DNA from: a virus
Reading direction: 5' to 3' (one strand)
Length of the DNA stretch: 46,505 bases
IMG/VR virus record: IMGVR_UViG_3300027896_000003
Coordinates: 1-46,505 of that record
A program made the position numbers and the translations under genes. The notes beneath the pieces are model-generated. The model did no database searches. It was not told the origin of the DNA and worked only from the letters and a program-made list of their open reading frames with translations. Numbering within the stretch: the first letter of the stretch is position 1; every line of letters starts with the position of its first letter. This document shows positions 22,408-30,603 of this stretch, piece by piece.

Positions 22408-22559
22408 CACCCAAGCAAGACACCCCCCTCACCCCCAAGGAGCTGGACGCACTTGAGGCGAAGTACAAGCGTTACGACTTCACCGAGGCGGGGCGGGCGG
22501 TGTTGAGGCTGATAAAATCGTACAGGGAAGTTAAAGAAAGGGCTGATGCGGGAGGTTAG
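22404..22559 (+). CDS. 51-residue hypothetical protein
   Basis: Starts in an ATGA overlap. Helical and charged (PKELDALEAKYKRYDFTEAG). Between the gp3-like gene and the helicase-methylase. The function is unknown. Confidence 0.55.
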   Translation: MTPKQDTPLTPKELDALEAKYKRYDFTEAGRAVLRLIKSYREVKERADAGG

Positions 22560-22570
22560 GGAGGGGTGAA

Positions 22571-24832
22571 ATGAAATACGAAGAATTTCTTGAGAAAAAA
22601 GAAATTGTAGATATTCGATCAGGGTTTGAGCCGGATAGCCTAAATGAGATGCTGTTCCCGTTTCAAAAAGCAATAACCCGTTGGGCGTTGCGCCGTGGCA
22701 GAGCTGCCATTTTCGCCGATTGCGGCCTTGGTAAAAGCCCAATGCAATTAGAGTGGGCGAATCAGGTTCATAAAAAAACGGATAGTCCCGTTTTAATTCT
22801 TGCTCCCCTTGCCGTATCAAAACAGACTAAGCGTGAAGGTGAAAAATTCCATATTCCGGTGAATATATGTGAATCGCAGGAAGATGTTATAAACGGAATC
22901 AACATAACGAATTATGAAAAACTGCACAAATTCGATGCCTCTGTATTTTCCGGCATAGTCCTTGATGAATCCAGTATTTTGAAATCGTATACGGGTAAAT
23001 TCAGAAACTACATCATAGACCAGTTCAGGGCTACCCCTTATAAATTGGCATGTACCGCAACGCCTGCCCCGAATGACTTTGTTGAATTAGGGAATCATTC
23101 AGAATTTTTAAATGTATTGACAAGACCCGAAATGCTTTCCCTTTTCTTTATCAACGATACATCAAATGTGGGTACGTGGCGACTTAAGAAGCACGGCCAA
23201 GAGAAGTTTTGGGAATGGCTATGCTCATGGGCGGTAATGCTGTCAATGCCCTCAGATTTGGGTTTTGATGATAATGGCTTCGTCCTTCCAGAATTGAACA
23301 TCATAGAGCATGTTATTGAACACGGCACGCCAATCCCCGGCCAGTTGTTTGTTCAGAAGGCTGATACCCTAAGTGAGCGGCGAGAGGCACGGAAAGAATC
23401 AATACCGGAAAAGATAGAACTATTAAAGACAGTGATAAAAAAAGATGAACCGTGGCTGATCTGGTGTGACTACAACAAGGAAAGCGAAACAGTGGCAAAA
23501 GAGATTGCCGGTGCGAGAGAGGTTACTGGATCTCAAGAAGACCATATCAAAGAAAATCTGCTCATGGGATTTATTAAACAGGAATACGAAATACTTGTTA
23601 CTAAATCCCGAATCGCCGGGTTTGGTCTTAACCTTCAACATTGTAACAACATAGCTTTTATGGGGTTATCGGATAGTTATGAATCCTTTTATCAGGCAAT
23701 GAGAAGGTGTTGGCGGTTCGGGCAGTTAAGGCCTGTTAATTGCCATATTATAACCACGGATATTGAGGGAAATATTTTAGAAAATATCAAGCGCAAAGAA
23801 AGGGATGCCCAAAGGATGAAAGCGGAAATGATAAAAAATATGAAAGACATTTCGAAAGACCAACTTCAAGAAGTTTCGCATACATCATATGATTATAAAG
23901 TTGATAGCTATAAAACGGATAGATGTGAACTACACCTCGGCGATAACATAGAACTTATAAAACCATTAGAAGATGAATCGGTAGGGTTTTCTATATTCAG
24001 CCCGCCTTTTGCTTCGCTTTTTACCTATACGAACTCGATTAGAGACATGGGGAATTGTAGAGACAAGCAAGACTTTTTGAATCATTTTAAATTCCTTGTC
24101 ACTGAACTTTATCGGGTGTTGATGCCAGGTCGAGTCATTTCTATTCATTGTATGAACCTTCCGGCTACGATTACGCATGATGGATATATGGGATTACATG
24201 ACTTCAGGGGTGACATTATCCGGCTTTTTGAGTCTGAAAAGTTCATCTATCATTCGGAAATTTGCATCTGGAAAGACCCTCTCGTTCAGGCGGTAAGAAC
24301 TAAGGTTTTATCGTTAGCGCATAAGCAGGTGGTTAAAGATTCCTCTCGTTGCGGTCAGGGATTAGCTGATTATGTCGTTGTCATGCGTAAGCCTGGGAAT
24401 AACCCCATTCCTATTACGAGAAAGAAGGGATTTACTGAATATATCGGCGAACGGGAATTTCTCAATACGAATTTCAATGAAGATCAACGCAAGAATAAAC
24501 TGAGCCACGAAATATGGCAAAGATACGCATCGCCCGTATGGATGGACATTAGACAGACGAGAGTATTGAGTTCCGATATTGCGAGAGATGAAAAAGATGA
24601 AAAGCATGTATGCCCGTTGCAATTAGATACAATCGAAAGGTGCTTAGAGTTATGGAGCGCAAAGGGCGACACTGTATTAGACCCCTTCAGTGGAATTGGT
24701 TCTACAGTCTATTCAGCCGTGAAAATGGGGCGGTACGGAATAGGGTTTGAGTTAAAGGAAAGTTATTACAAACAGTCAATAAAGAATCTTGAATTTCTTG
24801 AAATGGAAGAACGGCAAAGCGTATTATTATGA
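22571..24832 (+). CDS. SNF2-like helicase fused to an amino-methylating DNA methyltransferase
   Basis: 753 residues. The N-terminal SF2 helicase has Walker A GLGKS (52-56), DESS in place of DEAH (132-135), TATP motif III (about 162-165) and motif VI QAMRRCWRFGQ (375-385). From about 440 follows a beta-class DNA methylase in which motif IV (SPPF, 477-480) precedes motif I (LDPFSGIGST, 703-712). This order and SPPF fit m4C or m6A enzymes. A helicase that moves on DNA while a fused enzyme methylates would protect phage DNA or mark replicated DNA. It is followed by a coupled cysteine-rich gene. Similar fusions occur in other phages, but none is firmly characterised to my knowledge. Confidence 0.85.
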   Translation: MKYEEFLEKKEIVDIRSGFEPDSLNEMLFPFQKAITRWALRRGRAAIFADCGLGKSPMQLEWANQVHKKTDSPVLILAPLAVSKQTKREGEKFHIPVNICESQEDVINGINITNYEKLHKFDASVFSGIVLDESSILKSYTGKFRNYIIDQFRATPYKLACTATPAPNDFVELGNHSEFLNVLTRPEMLSLFFINDTSNVGTWRLKKHGQEKFWEWLCSWAVMLSMPSDLGFDDNGFVLPELNIIEHVIEHGTPIPGQLFVQKADTLSERREARKESIPEKIELLKTVIKKDEPWLIWCDYNKESETVAKEIAGAREVTGSQEDHIKENLLMGFIKQEYEILVTKSRIAGFGLNLQHCNNIAFMGLSDSYESFYQAMRRCWRFGQLRPVNCHIITTDIEGNILENIKRKERDAQRMKAEMIKNMKDISKDQLQEVSHTSYDYKVDSYKTDRCELHLGDNIELIKPLEDESVGFSIFSPPFASLFTYTNSIRDMGNCRDKQDFLNHFKFLVTELYRVLMPGRVISIHCMNLPATITHDGYMGLHDFRGDIIRLFESEKFIYHSEICIWKDPLVQAVRTKVLSLAHKQVVKDSSRCGQGLADYVVVMRKPGNNPIPITRKKGFTEYIGEREFLNTNFNEDQRKNKLSHEIWQRYASPVWMDIRQTRVLSSDIARDEKDEKHVCPLQLDTIERCLELWSAKGDTVLDPFSGIGSTVYSAVKMGRYGIGFELKESYYKQSIKNLEFLEMEERQSVLL

Positions 24833-24999
24833 ACTGCCTAACCTGTAAATGGGCGTACCTGAGAGATGAAGCGCACAAAGACTATAATTACGAGGGTTGC
24901 CGATTAGGGATGCTCCCATATGTACCCAAATTATCAGAAAAAGACAAGTGCGAGCTATGGGAAACCAAGCCTACCAACGCCACGAGGGGGAGGGGATGA
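24829..24999 (+). CDS. 56-residue cysteine-rich protein
   Basis: ATGA-coupled on both sides. CLTC near the start and further cysteines at C25 and C43 suggest a metal site. Early operon small protein of unknown function. Confidence 0.6.
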   Translation: MNCLTCKWAYLRDEAHKDYNYEGCRLGMLPYVPKLSEKDKCELWETKPTNATRGRG

Positions 25000-25211
25000 C
25001 GCAGCACTACCAACGTAATACCACCGGAATTACGAAATACTGCCCGACCTGTAACCGCATGACGCTTCACCGTGTCGATGATCGAAGGGTAGGTGTTTGC
25101 ACGGAGCAGCATGTTAAGGGAATGTCTAAGGCGCAGCAAAAGAGGGCAGAGAAAAAAGAGAAGGAAGAACGGGAAAAAGAGAAGGCTGAACGGGAACCGG
25201 AGTTGTTTTAA
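24996..25211 (+). CDS. 71-residue zinc-ribbon protein with charged tail
   Basis: Starts in an ATGA overlap. KYCPTCNRMTLHRV and a later single Cys form a half-ribbon, and the last 25 residues are a highly charged helix (KKEKEEREKEKAEREPE). Found before the DUF1064 nuclease gene. The function is unknown. Confidence 0.6.
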   Translation: MTQHYQRNTTGITKYCPTCNRMTLHRVDDRRVGVCTEQHVKGMSKAQQKRAEKKEKEEREKEKAEREPELF

Positions 25212-25570
25212 TGAGATTTAACACCGAAGCAGATTTCTTGGCATGGAAGGAGCAGCGAGACAAGAAACCTCCAAATTCAGGCAAGTTTCACGCTGTGATC
25301 TGTGAAGCGGACGGCATTAAGTTTAGGAGCAAGAAGGAACGGAAGCGGTATCTTGAACTGTGCGCTTTAAAGACTGCCAAGATGTGTTGGTTTTTACGCC
25401 AAGTTCCTTTTGCGCTCCCAGGAAACACGAAGTACGTAATTGATTTCGTGGTCTTCTGGCATGATGGGAATATAACCTTCGAGGATGTAAAGGGGTTTAA
25501 AAATCCTATGTACTTGCTCAAGAAACGGCAAGTAGAGGCTTTATATCCCATACGGATAACGGAGAATTAA
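25211..25570 (+). CDS. DUF1064-like predicted nuclease
   Basis: 119 residues. The pattern FRSKKERKRYLEL, a middle strand with VPFALP, then YVIDFVVFW and TFEDVKGFKNP (D..., D-V-K) fits the PD-(D/E)xK-like DUF1064 family often found beside RusA-type genes in phages. It may resolve or nick branched DNA. It starts within the stop of the previous gene (TAATG). Confidence 0.7.
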   Translation: MRFNTEADFLAWKEQRDKKPPNSGKFHAVICEADGIKFRSKKERKRYLELCALKTAKMCWFLRQVPFALPGNTKYVIDFVVFWHDGNITFEDVKGFKNPMYLLKKRQVEALYPIRITEN

Positions 25571-25587
25571 GGAAGCAATATATGGCG

Positions 25588-25739
25588 GCGGGTATGCAGA
25601 AAGTATCAGTGTGTGCGACCGTGAACCATGGGAACGGTGCTATCTGTCAAGGAAGAAATCTGAGGCTTAAGGCGAAAGCGCGCGCCGTATGCAGTTTCAA
25701 CATGCTACAGAGTAAATAGCCGAGAACCCTGCTACCCGC
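25588..25739 (+). ncRNA. candidate structured RNA in the early operon
   Basis: The only sizeable gap (about 206 bp) in the otherwise overlapping operon. An 11-bp helix with one bulge closes the element: GCGGGTATGCAG (25588-25599) with CTGCTACCCGC (25729-25739). Inside are ACCGT/ACGGT and GTATGC/GCTAC hairpins and a GCGAAAGC tetraloop-like hairpin. A 45-residue ORF (25582-25719) with an AAGGAAG site overlaps it and is the rival explanation. No known RNA family was recognised. Confidence 0.4.
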
Positions 25740-25776
25740 TAACAATAACGGAGAACTGACCACCGGAGGGAGGGAA

Positions 25777-26001
25777 ATGAGTGAGAAAAATAGATTGTTA
25801 GCTGACAAGTTGCAGAAGTTCTTTTTAAATTATGAATATAGACGGGTACATCCTCCACGGACAATAGAGGAGTTTAACACTTCTGAAACGTTGGCACTTG
25901 AAGAGTATTTGCATGATCCACAGATATATAGGCTAATTAATACGTTAACAGATCATGTTTTATCTATTATCGAGGAGTCCGACCATGAAGCCAAGCGTTG
26001 A
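25777..26001 (+). CDS. 74-residue hypothetical protein
   Basis: ATG after GGAGGGAGG. Helical and charged (KNRLLADKLQKFFLNYEYR, later EYLHDPQIYRLINTLTDHV). It overlaps the next gene by 17 bp. The function is unknown. Confidence 0.6.
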   Translation: MSEKNRLLADKLQKFFLNYEYRRVHPPRTIEEFNTSETLALEEYLHDPQIYRLINTLTDHVLSIIEESDHEAKR

Positions 26002-26335
26002 ACAATGTAAGATGCTGACGGAGTTGATAGGGGAGTGCTTTCATGTTTATAACGGTACTGCATGGGTATGTCTAAATGCTGGTTGTCAAGCTCATGTAAA
26101 TGAAAACCCAAACCGCACTTTCACCTCTTGGGCAGACATCGAGCCTGTGATGAAGGCGTTGGTGGAGAAGGGGTTATGGATGAAATTTATGTATCATGTA
26201 GAGTTTTGTGAACAAACAGGAGACACAAATTGGTACAGACGCATCGCATGGCTCTTCGGCACAGACCAAGACGGGGATTATCGGTTTTGTGGACTGGTAA
26301 TTTCCTTCCTTGAAACGGAGAAGAAGAATGTATAA
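25985..26335 (+). CDS. 116-residue hypothetical protein
   Basis: The start at ATG 25985 follows GAGGAG; a longer in-frame start is not needed. It has conserved-looking aromatic and cysteine positions (CFHVYNGTAWVCLNAGC) and a helical middle. A small single-domain protein of unknown function, followed directly by an HNH gene with an 8-bp overlap. Confidence 0.6.
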   Translation: MKPSVEQCKMLTELIGECFHVYNGTAWVCLNAGCQAHVNENPNRTFTSWADIEPVMKALVEKGLWMKFMYHVEFCEQTGDTNWYRRIAWLFGTDQDGDYRFCGLVISFLETEKKNV

Positions 26336-26672
26336 CCATACCGAGTATATGAGAAAATGGAGAAAGGAAAATCCCGAAAAGGTTCGTGCTATTAAAAAAA
26401 GATACAGAGCAACGCACAAGGAAAAAAATTCCGAGGCGAAGAGAAGGGGACAAAAGGCGTGGGAAAAGAGAAACAGAGAAAAGCATTTAGCACATAGGGC
26501 AATAGACGATCTTGTTAATCGCCTGAGATTTCAAAAGCCTAAAAATTGTCAACAATGCGGGGCTGAATGTCTTACCCAAGGACACCATGAAGATTATTCT
26601 AAACGATATGAAGTTATATGGTTGTGTTATAGATGTCATAGAGAAAAGCATCCAATAGCCAATACTGGATAA
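26328..26672 (+). CDS. HNH endonuclease-like protein
   Basis: 114 residues. The N-terminal part is a basic helix (KWRKENPEKVRAIKKRYRA). The C-terminal part has CQQCG, GHHEDYSKRYEVIWLC and CHREKHP, the HNH/zinc layout. It could be a free-standing homing or packaging-type endonuclease. It overlaps the stop of the upstream gene and sits in the early operon, not next to the terminase. Confidence 0.75.
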   Translation: MYNHTEYMRKWRKENPEKVRAIKKRYRATHKEKNSEAKRRGQKAWEKRNREKHLAHRAIDDLVNRLRFQKPKNCQQCGAECLTQGHHEDYSKRYEVIWLCYRCHREKHPIANTG

Positions 26673-26687
26673 AGGAGATAGCAAGGG

Positions 26688-27176
26688 ATGAGTCAATATC
26701 TTTATCACAAATGTGTGGAGTGTAATTATCGATATTATGGAGGGCAAGATAGTTCTACACCATGTCCATACTGTGAAATCGCCCTCCTGACCGAGCAGTT
26801 GGCGGAGAAGACGGCATTAATAGATATTTTACAGAAAACGGTTAAGTCTGCGGGTGAATACTGTGAATCATCCTGTGTTTATAAAGCCGAGAACGCCTCG
26901 CTGAAAGAGGAAAAGAAAGGTTTAGCAGACAGTTATTGGTCAGCAGATCAGAGAGCAACAGAAGCGGAAGCCAAACTTGCGGAGTCGAAAAAGAGGTTGG
27001 ATAAGCTGGAAATGGCATTATGCAAGATTATCGACCCTATATCTGTAATGAGAGAACGTGCAGCAAAAGAAGGCAGTTCTCTTGATGGAATGATAGCAGT
27101 CAGATTATCAGAAGACCATAATTATTTAAAGTCAATCGCCAAGGAAGCCATCCGGCAATCGCAGGAGAAGGAATGA
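26688..27176 (+). CDS. zinc-ribbon plus coiled-coil protein
   Basis: 162 residues. Residues 9-30 have CVEC and CPYC, a two-pair zinc ribbon. Residues 35-115 form a coiled coil (ALLTEQLAEKTALIDILQK, LAESKKRLDKLE). Last clear gene of the early operon, ending convergent with the holin gene. It may be a DNA-binding or adaptor protein. The function is unknown. Confidence 0.65.
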   Translation: MSQYLYHKCVECNYRYYGGQDSSTPCPYCEIALLTEQLAEKTALIDILQKTVKSAGEYCESSCVYKAENASLKEEKKGLADSYWSADQRATEAEAKLAESKKRLDKLEMALCKIIDPISVMRERAAKEGSSLDGMIAVRLSEDHNYLKSIAKEAIRQSQEKE

Positions 27177-27200
27177 CCGAAGAGACAAAAGCGAGACAGG

Positions 27201-27638
27201 CTATTTACTCGCTACTCCATTAATTTTCTCAACACTTCTCATGGCTCCGAGTCCTAACATCCCGCCAAGTAACGTGAAAAGTTCGGTAGTTTCAAGTGCT
27301 GGCATATCGGGAGCGGAAGATGTGTAGAACTTACATAAATAGACCGTTAAGGGCATGATAATGTAATTGTAAGCCATTGCAAGGCCGCACACCCAACCGA
27401 CAAAAGGTCGCCAGCCTGAAACGAATACTGAGGCATTTGCGGCCTCCACAGCATTGACTTTTATCTGTTCAATGGCAAGGTTTGTCTTTTCTTCAAGTTC
27501 TTTAAATGTCCCTGCCTGTTGCATCTGCAATAATGCAAGTTTAGCTTTATCTGCCTCATCTTTGTTTGGGAATATCTTATCAAGTATTGCAGTTCCAAAC
27601 TCAAAGACTGAACCTAATCCTGTAATATCGAGCGACAT
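27201..27638 (-). CDS. GTA-type holin with 3-TM-like domain
   Basis: 145 residues. A short amphipathic N-terminus and a helical KDEADKAKLALLQMQQAGTF region are followed by hydrophobic spans (SGWRPFVGWVCGLAMAYNYI, MPLTVYLCKF, LFTLLGGMLGLGAM). The GWRPFVGW motif is typical of the GTA holin 3TM family. It would permeabilise the inner membrane so that the endolysin can act. Last gene of the late unit. Confidence 0.8.
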   Translation of the reverse strand: MSLDITGLGSVFEFGTAILDKIFPNKDEADKAKLALLQMQQAGTFKELEEKTNLAIEQIKVNAVEAANASVFVSGWRPFVGWVCGLAMAYNYIIMPLTVYLCKFYTSSAPDMPALETTELFTLLGGMLGLGAMRSVEKINGVASK

Positions 27639-27650
27639 AACTTCTCCTTT

Positions 27651-27812
27651 CTATTTGTTCTTCTTACTCAAGTAACCAACAAGCCCTGAAACTACGCATA
27701 GGGCAATTTCCTTCTGCTCCCATTGCAAAGCCTCAAATGCCAACACACCAAGGCATATGACCACTACGCAATTTTGAAACTCACAGAGGAGTTCTTTGCT
27801 CCAGTCTTTCAT
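27651..27812 (-). CDS. 53-residue small membrane protein
   Basis: Below the usual size cut-off. It starts at 27812, 1 bp after the stop of the previous gene, and has two hydrophobic stretches (CVVVICLGVLAFEALQW and IALCVVSGLVGYL). It sits between two membrane genes of the lysis cluster, so a holin partner or antiholin is possible. Confidence 0.6.
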   Translation of the reverse strand: MKDWSKELLCEFQNCVVVICLGVLAFEALQWEQKEIALCVVSGLVGYLSKKNK

Positions 27813-27813
27813 T

Positions 27814-28185
27814 TCACTTCCATAAATGCAGTGCTATGTTTATCATTATAAAGAATATCGCTATCGCCGCTGTCCATACGAAAGACCTTGTTTCCATCAC
27901 GGTAAGACGGGCATTTACAAGAGGGATCCAATCATCATATCTTTTAATCTTATCGTCATACGCATCTTTCCGTAAGAACATTTCCCTGTCTTTTACTACG
28001 TCTGTTCGTAACTCGTTGAGCAATGCGAGCCGTTTATCAAGTTCTGTTTTTGCTACAACCAACGCATCGTCTGAGGCTTTGAATTTATCCAACCACCGTT
28101 TGTCACGTTCAAGAAGGATAAGGGTAAAGTGGTCTTTGAGATTGATGTAGCCTTCTTTCAACTCCTTCTTGTCGATTTCAGTCAT
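27814..28185 (-). CDS. coiled-coil protein with C-terminal membrane anchor
   Basis: 123 residues. A long charged coiled coil (about 5-95) ends in a single C-terminal span (FVWTAAIAIFFIMINIALHLW). This tail-anchored plan occurs in small phage lysis or membrane proteins. It overlaps the upstream gene start by one base and lies inside the lysis cluster. Confidence 0.6.
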   Translation of the reverse strand: MTEIDKKELKEGYINLKDHFTLILLERDKRWLDKFKASDDALVVAKTELDKRLALLNELRTDVVKDREMFLRKDAYDDKIKRYDDWIPLVNARLTVMETRSFVWTAAIAIFFIMINIALHLWK

Positions 28186-28403
28186 TACACACCGCCGTTC
28201 CGCTGACTGAGATGGTCTATAATTAATCCCCGTATCTCCCTAATGTCCGTGTGCATGTCGTCATTCTTTTTGCATAGTGCATCAAATTGCGTTTTAATCT
28301 TGCTATGCTCTTTTTCACATTCTTTACGAGAAGGTCGTGAATTGTGAACATAGCCTAACCAACCCGTGAGTCCAGTAGCAACAGCCCCAAATAACTTCTC
28401 CAT
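28185..28403 (-). CDS. small membrane protein with coiled coil (spanin- or holin-like)
   Basis: 72 residues. A weak N-terminal membrane segment (LFGAVATGLTGWLGYV) is followed by a charged helix (CEKEHSKIKTQFDALCKKND). The layout resembles small inner-membrane spanin-like proteins, though it is short. No outer-membrane lipoprotein partner is encoded next to it. Confidence 0.5.
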   Translation of the reverse strand: MEKLFGAVATGLTGWLGYVHNSRPSRKECEKEHSKIKTQFDALCKKNDDMHTDIREIRGLIIDHLSQRNGGV

Positions 28404-28428
28404 TCAGCACAACCTCCACAGAGTATTA

Positions 28429-28809
28429 TCAGCCCATCTGAAGATGAGCAAATTCCTTAACGTGTCCATCGCTACCAATCACCTGAGTAAGACCAAGGTT
28501 CTTTCCTATCTCGACAGCCTTTTTCCAACCTTCGGGATTCATGGTCATATTCCAGTCAGGCTTCCCATTCCAAAGGATACAAAAATCAAAAGCAAGTCCT
28601 TCGATATGCTTAGAATGTAAAGTCCATGTTACTTTTGGATGATCTATATTCACAGTCCTACCGATAGCCCAAAGGTCGTTTTGCTCTTCCTGAGTACGTT
28701 TCGTACAAGTTATCAAATAGTCAATCCCTGCATCCTGCATCTGCTTCACCCACTCATTGACCTTCTCTTGCATCTCCGGTGTCAGGTCTTCTATTCTTCT
28801 ATCTGCCAT
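28429..28809 (-). CDS. endolysin, M15-type L-alanyl-D-glutamate peptidase
   Basis: 126 residues, the usual size of single-domain M15C endolysins. The zinc site is SKHIEGLAFDF (H68, D75) and a C-terminal KEFAHLQ with catalytic E119 and ligand H122. ITCTKRTQEEQNDLWAIGRT precedes it, as in this family. It would cut the stem peptide of peptidoglycan. It has no signal peptide, so it needs the holin. Its start lies 1 bp after the preceding small gene. Confidence 0.85.
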   Translation of the reverse strand: MADRRIEDLTPEMQEKVNEWVKQMQDAGIDYLITCTKRTQEEQNDLWAIGRTVNIDHPKVTWTLHSKHIEGLAFDFCILWNGKPDWNMTMNPEGWKKAVEIGKNLGLTQVIGSDGHVKEFAHLQMG

Positions 28810-28810
28810 A

Positions 28811-28966
28811 TCAATTCACCATTTTCTTAAAACATTCAACGCATATCAATTTTGTTATGTAACTCTGCTTATCCGTATTAACCTCTATCAGTTCAATCAC
28901 CTTATCAACGTACTGAAAGCACACTCCGCAGAATAGTCTAAGTTCCTTTTGGAGTTCGGGTATCAT
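28811..28966 (-). CDS. 51-residue cysteine-pair protein
   Basis: Below the usual size cut-off. It starts MIPELQKELRLFCGVCF and ends with CVECFKKMVN. The two CxxC pairs suggest a zinc ribbon. It is spaced by a few bases from genes on both sides. The function is unknown. Confidence 0.55.
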   Translation of the reverse strand: MIPELQKELRLFCGVCFQYVDKVIELIEVNTDKQSYITKLICVECFKKMVN

Positions 28967-28973
28967 ACCTCAC

Positions 28974-30593
28974 CTATTGAAAGTAGCCACTGCATGTGCC
29001 TTGGGTACAAGGAAAACCGCCTGTGTATTCAAAACACCCAATGTCCCATGCCGAACCTTGTGGACGGATAATGCCAAGAATGTCGGTGGTAAAATAGGAC
29101 AGTAAAGATACCCCAATATCTTTTGCAGGAGAAGTAATTGTTAGTTTGTAATTCGAATCTAACAAAGGATCAGATGTACCTGATGTAATATTTGCTTGAG
29201 GAAGAAAAATGGGATCAGTATTTGCGGCTCGGAAATTAGCATAAGTATAAACGGTGTTTTTTACAGATACCCCACTTTGCCCCTGTGTTCCGGGACTTAC
29301 AACATTATAATCAAATTCAATAGACTTCCCCGACCCGTATCCTCCTATTGTCCACGAACCTGATAATGCTCCACCAAGTTCTATACTGTTTGTCGTTCCA
29401 CTTAATCGAGAACAGTTATGAACAATATTATTTAGGAAATAGATAGTGCTGACCGTTGCCCCTATTTCTAAGTTTGCGGCGGTAAGATAAAATGAAAGTC
29501 CATTCAAATCCATATTTACAAAGGTGTTATTTGCTACGAGTATATCAGTAATACTGCTATACGTAGAACCAACAGATTGCCTTTGAAAAGACATCTCCAT
29601 TCCTCGTAAAACATCTCCGGTGCGAGCAGAGGAGGTAGATAAATATCCAAGATTGTTATAAATACGAATACAACATCTTGTCTCGCCCACAGCATCCGTG
29701 CCGGGATTGTAATAAATCATTGAATTGGAATTGCCCACTACTAACGGATCATAAAAATCGTAAAGAAGATTATTGTATATTTTCCCATAACTTCCCATAA
29801 TAACAAGTCCATCAGGGTGTCCTGCGCCCTTAGCGGGGGTAGAAATAATTCCGTGAACTATATTATTATAAATACTAATACTATTCGCACCTGTTTCTAT
29901 TCCATCATCATAGGTATTATAAAGTTCATTGTGGTGAATTAATATCTGATCATATTCAGAATCAACTGATCCATTACCATGAATACCATCCTGCCAATTG
30001 TCATGGATTAAGCAATATCTGATTTCCAGCTTTGTTGAGGCATGATTGGAAGAACTAAAATTAAAGGTTATACCATCGTCTGCTCCACTTGTTCCTGCTG
30101 TACCATTATTGTCTATCTCTAAATATTCTACAACAGCATTTTGAGTGTTAGCCCCAAAATCAATACCGCTTTTATTACATCCGGTTATCTGTATGTTTCT
30201 ATTACCACCAATATTTCCTGAAATAGTTATGTAACTTTTATACTGTACAATTCCATAGCCGCTCGTATTAGTGATAATCACTTTTCCGTTTTTGCCTGCG
30301 GTATCCCAGACCTTAATTGTTATGATATTGCCTGCGGTTCCACTCGTGCCGATTGTCAGTCCTTCATTGTAGGTTTGGCTTACCGCTCCACCACTTATAT
30401 TGACCGTATCTCCGGGACAAACCTTAGATTCAGGGCACGATGTTCCCCATTGAATATCAGAAAGATTCTGCCACGGACTTCCTGATGAACCATCACCGCT
30501 GCTCCCAACAGAATTATCCACATACCAATCCGATGCATAAGCAGGGGTAGAAAACATAAATAGCAACAATGCATATAGAAATAATTTCTTCAC
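28974..30593 (-). CDS. exported right-handed beta-helix protein
   Basis: The start was moved to GTG 30593, which follows AAAGGTGA. The longer ATG form would only overlap the upstream gene. A Sec signal peptide (KKLFLYALLLFMFSTPAYA, cleaved after AYA) precedes a parallel beta-helix (GSSGSPWQNLS then repeated NN.. and I-x-I strands) resembling pectate-lyase-type or surface-layer helices. About 539 residues. The signal peptide implies export by the host, which is unusual for a virion part. It lies between tailspike-related genes and the lysis genes, so it may be a secreted glycan-acting or adhesion protein. Confidence 0.65.
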   Translation of the reverse strand: MKKLFLYALLLFMFSTPAYASDWYVDNSVGSSGDGSSGSPWQNLSDIQWGTSCPESKVCPGDTVNISGGAVSQTYNEGLTIGTSGTAGNIITIKVWDTAGKNGKVIITNTSGYGIVQYKSYITISGNIGGNRNIQITGCNKSGIDFGANTQNAVVEYLEIDNNGTAGTSGADDGITFNFSSSNHASTKLEIRYCLIHDNWQDGIHGNGSVDSEYDQILIHHNELYNTYDDGIETGANSISIYNNIVHGIISTPAKGAGHPDGLVIMGSYGKIYNNLLYDFYDPLVVGNSNSMIYYNPGTDAVGETRCCIRIYNNLGYLSTSSARTGDVLRGMEMSFQRQSVGSTYSSITDILVANNTFVNMDLNGLSFYLTAANLEIGATVSTIYFLNNIVHNCSRLSGTTNSIELGGALSGSWTIGGYGSGKSIEFDYNVVSPGTQGQSGVSVKNTVYTYANFRAANTDPIFLPQANITSGTSDPLLDSNYKLTITSPAKDIGVSLLSYFTTDILGIIRPQGSAWDIGCFEYTGGFPCTQGTCSGYFQ

Positions 30594-30603
30594 GACTTCA
30601 CCT

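Noticed and set aside
22149-22820. 223-residue minus-strand frame
   Set aside because: It lies opposite the gp3-like gene end, a coupled small gene and the helicase start, all well supported on the plus strand.
27191-27212. weak 5-bp hairpin GCGAG/CTCGC between convergent units
   Set aside because: Short stem, 12-nt loop, no close T-run. Not good enough for a terminator call.
27173-27223. 16-codon ORF in ATGA overlap after the last early gene
   Set aside because: Too short, and it overlaps the end of the holin gene. No motif, so it was not called.
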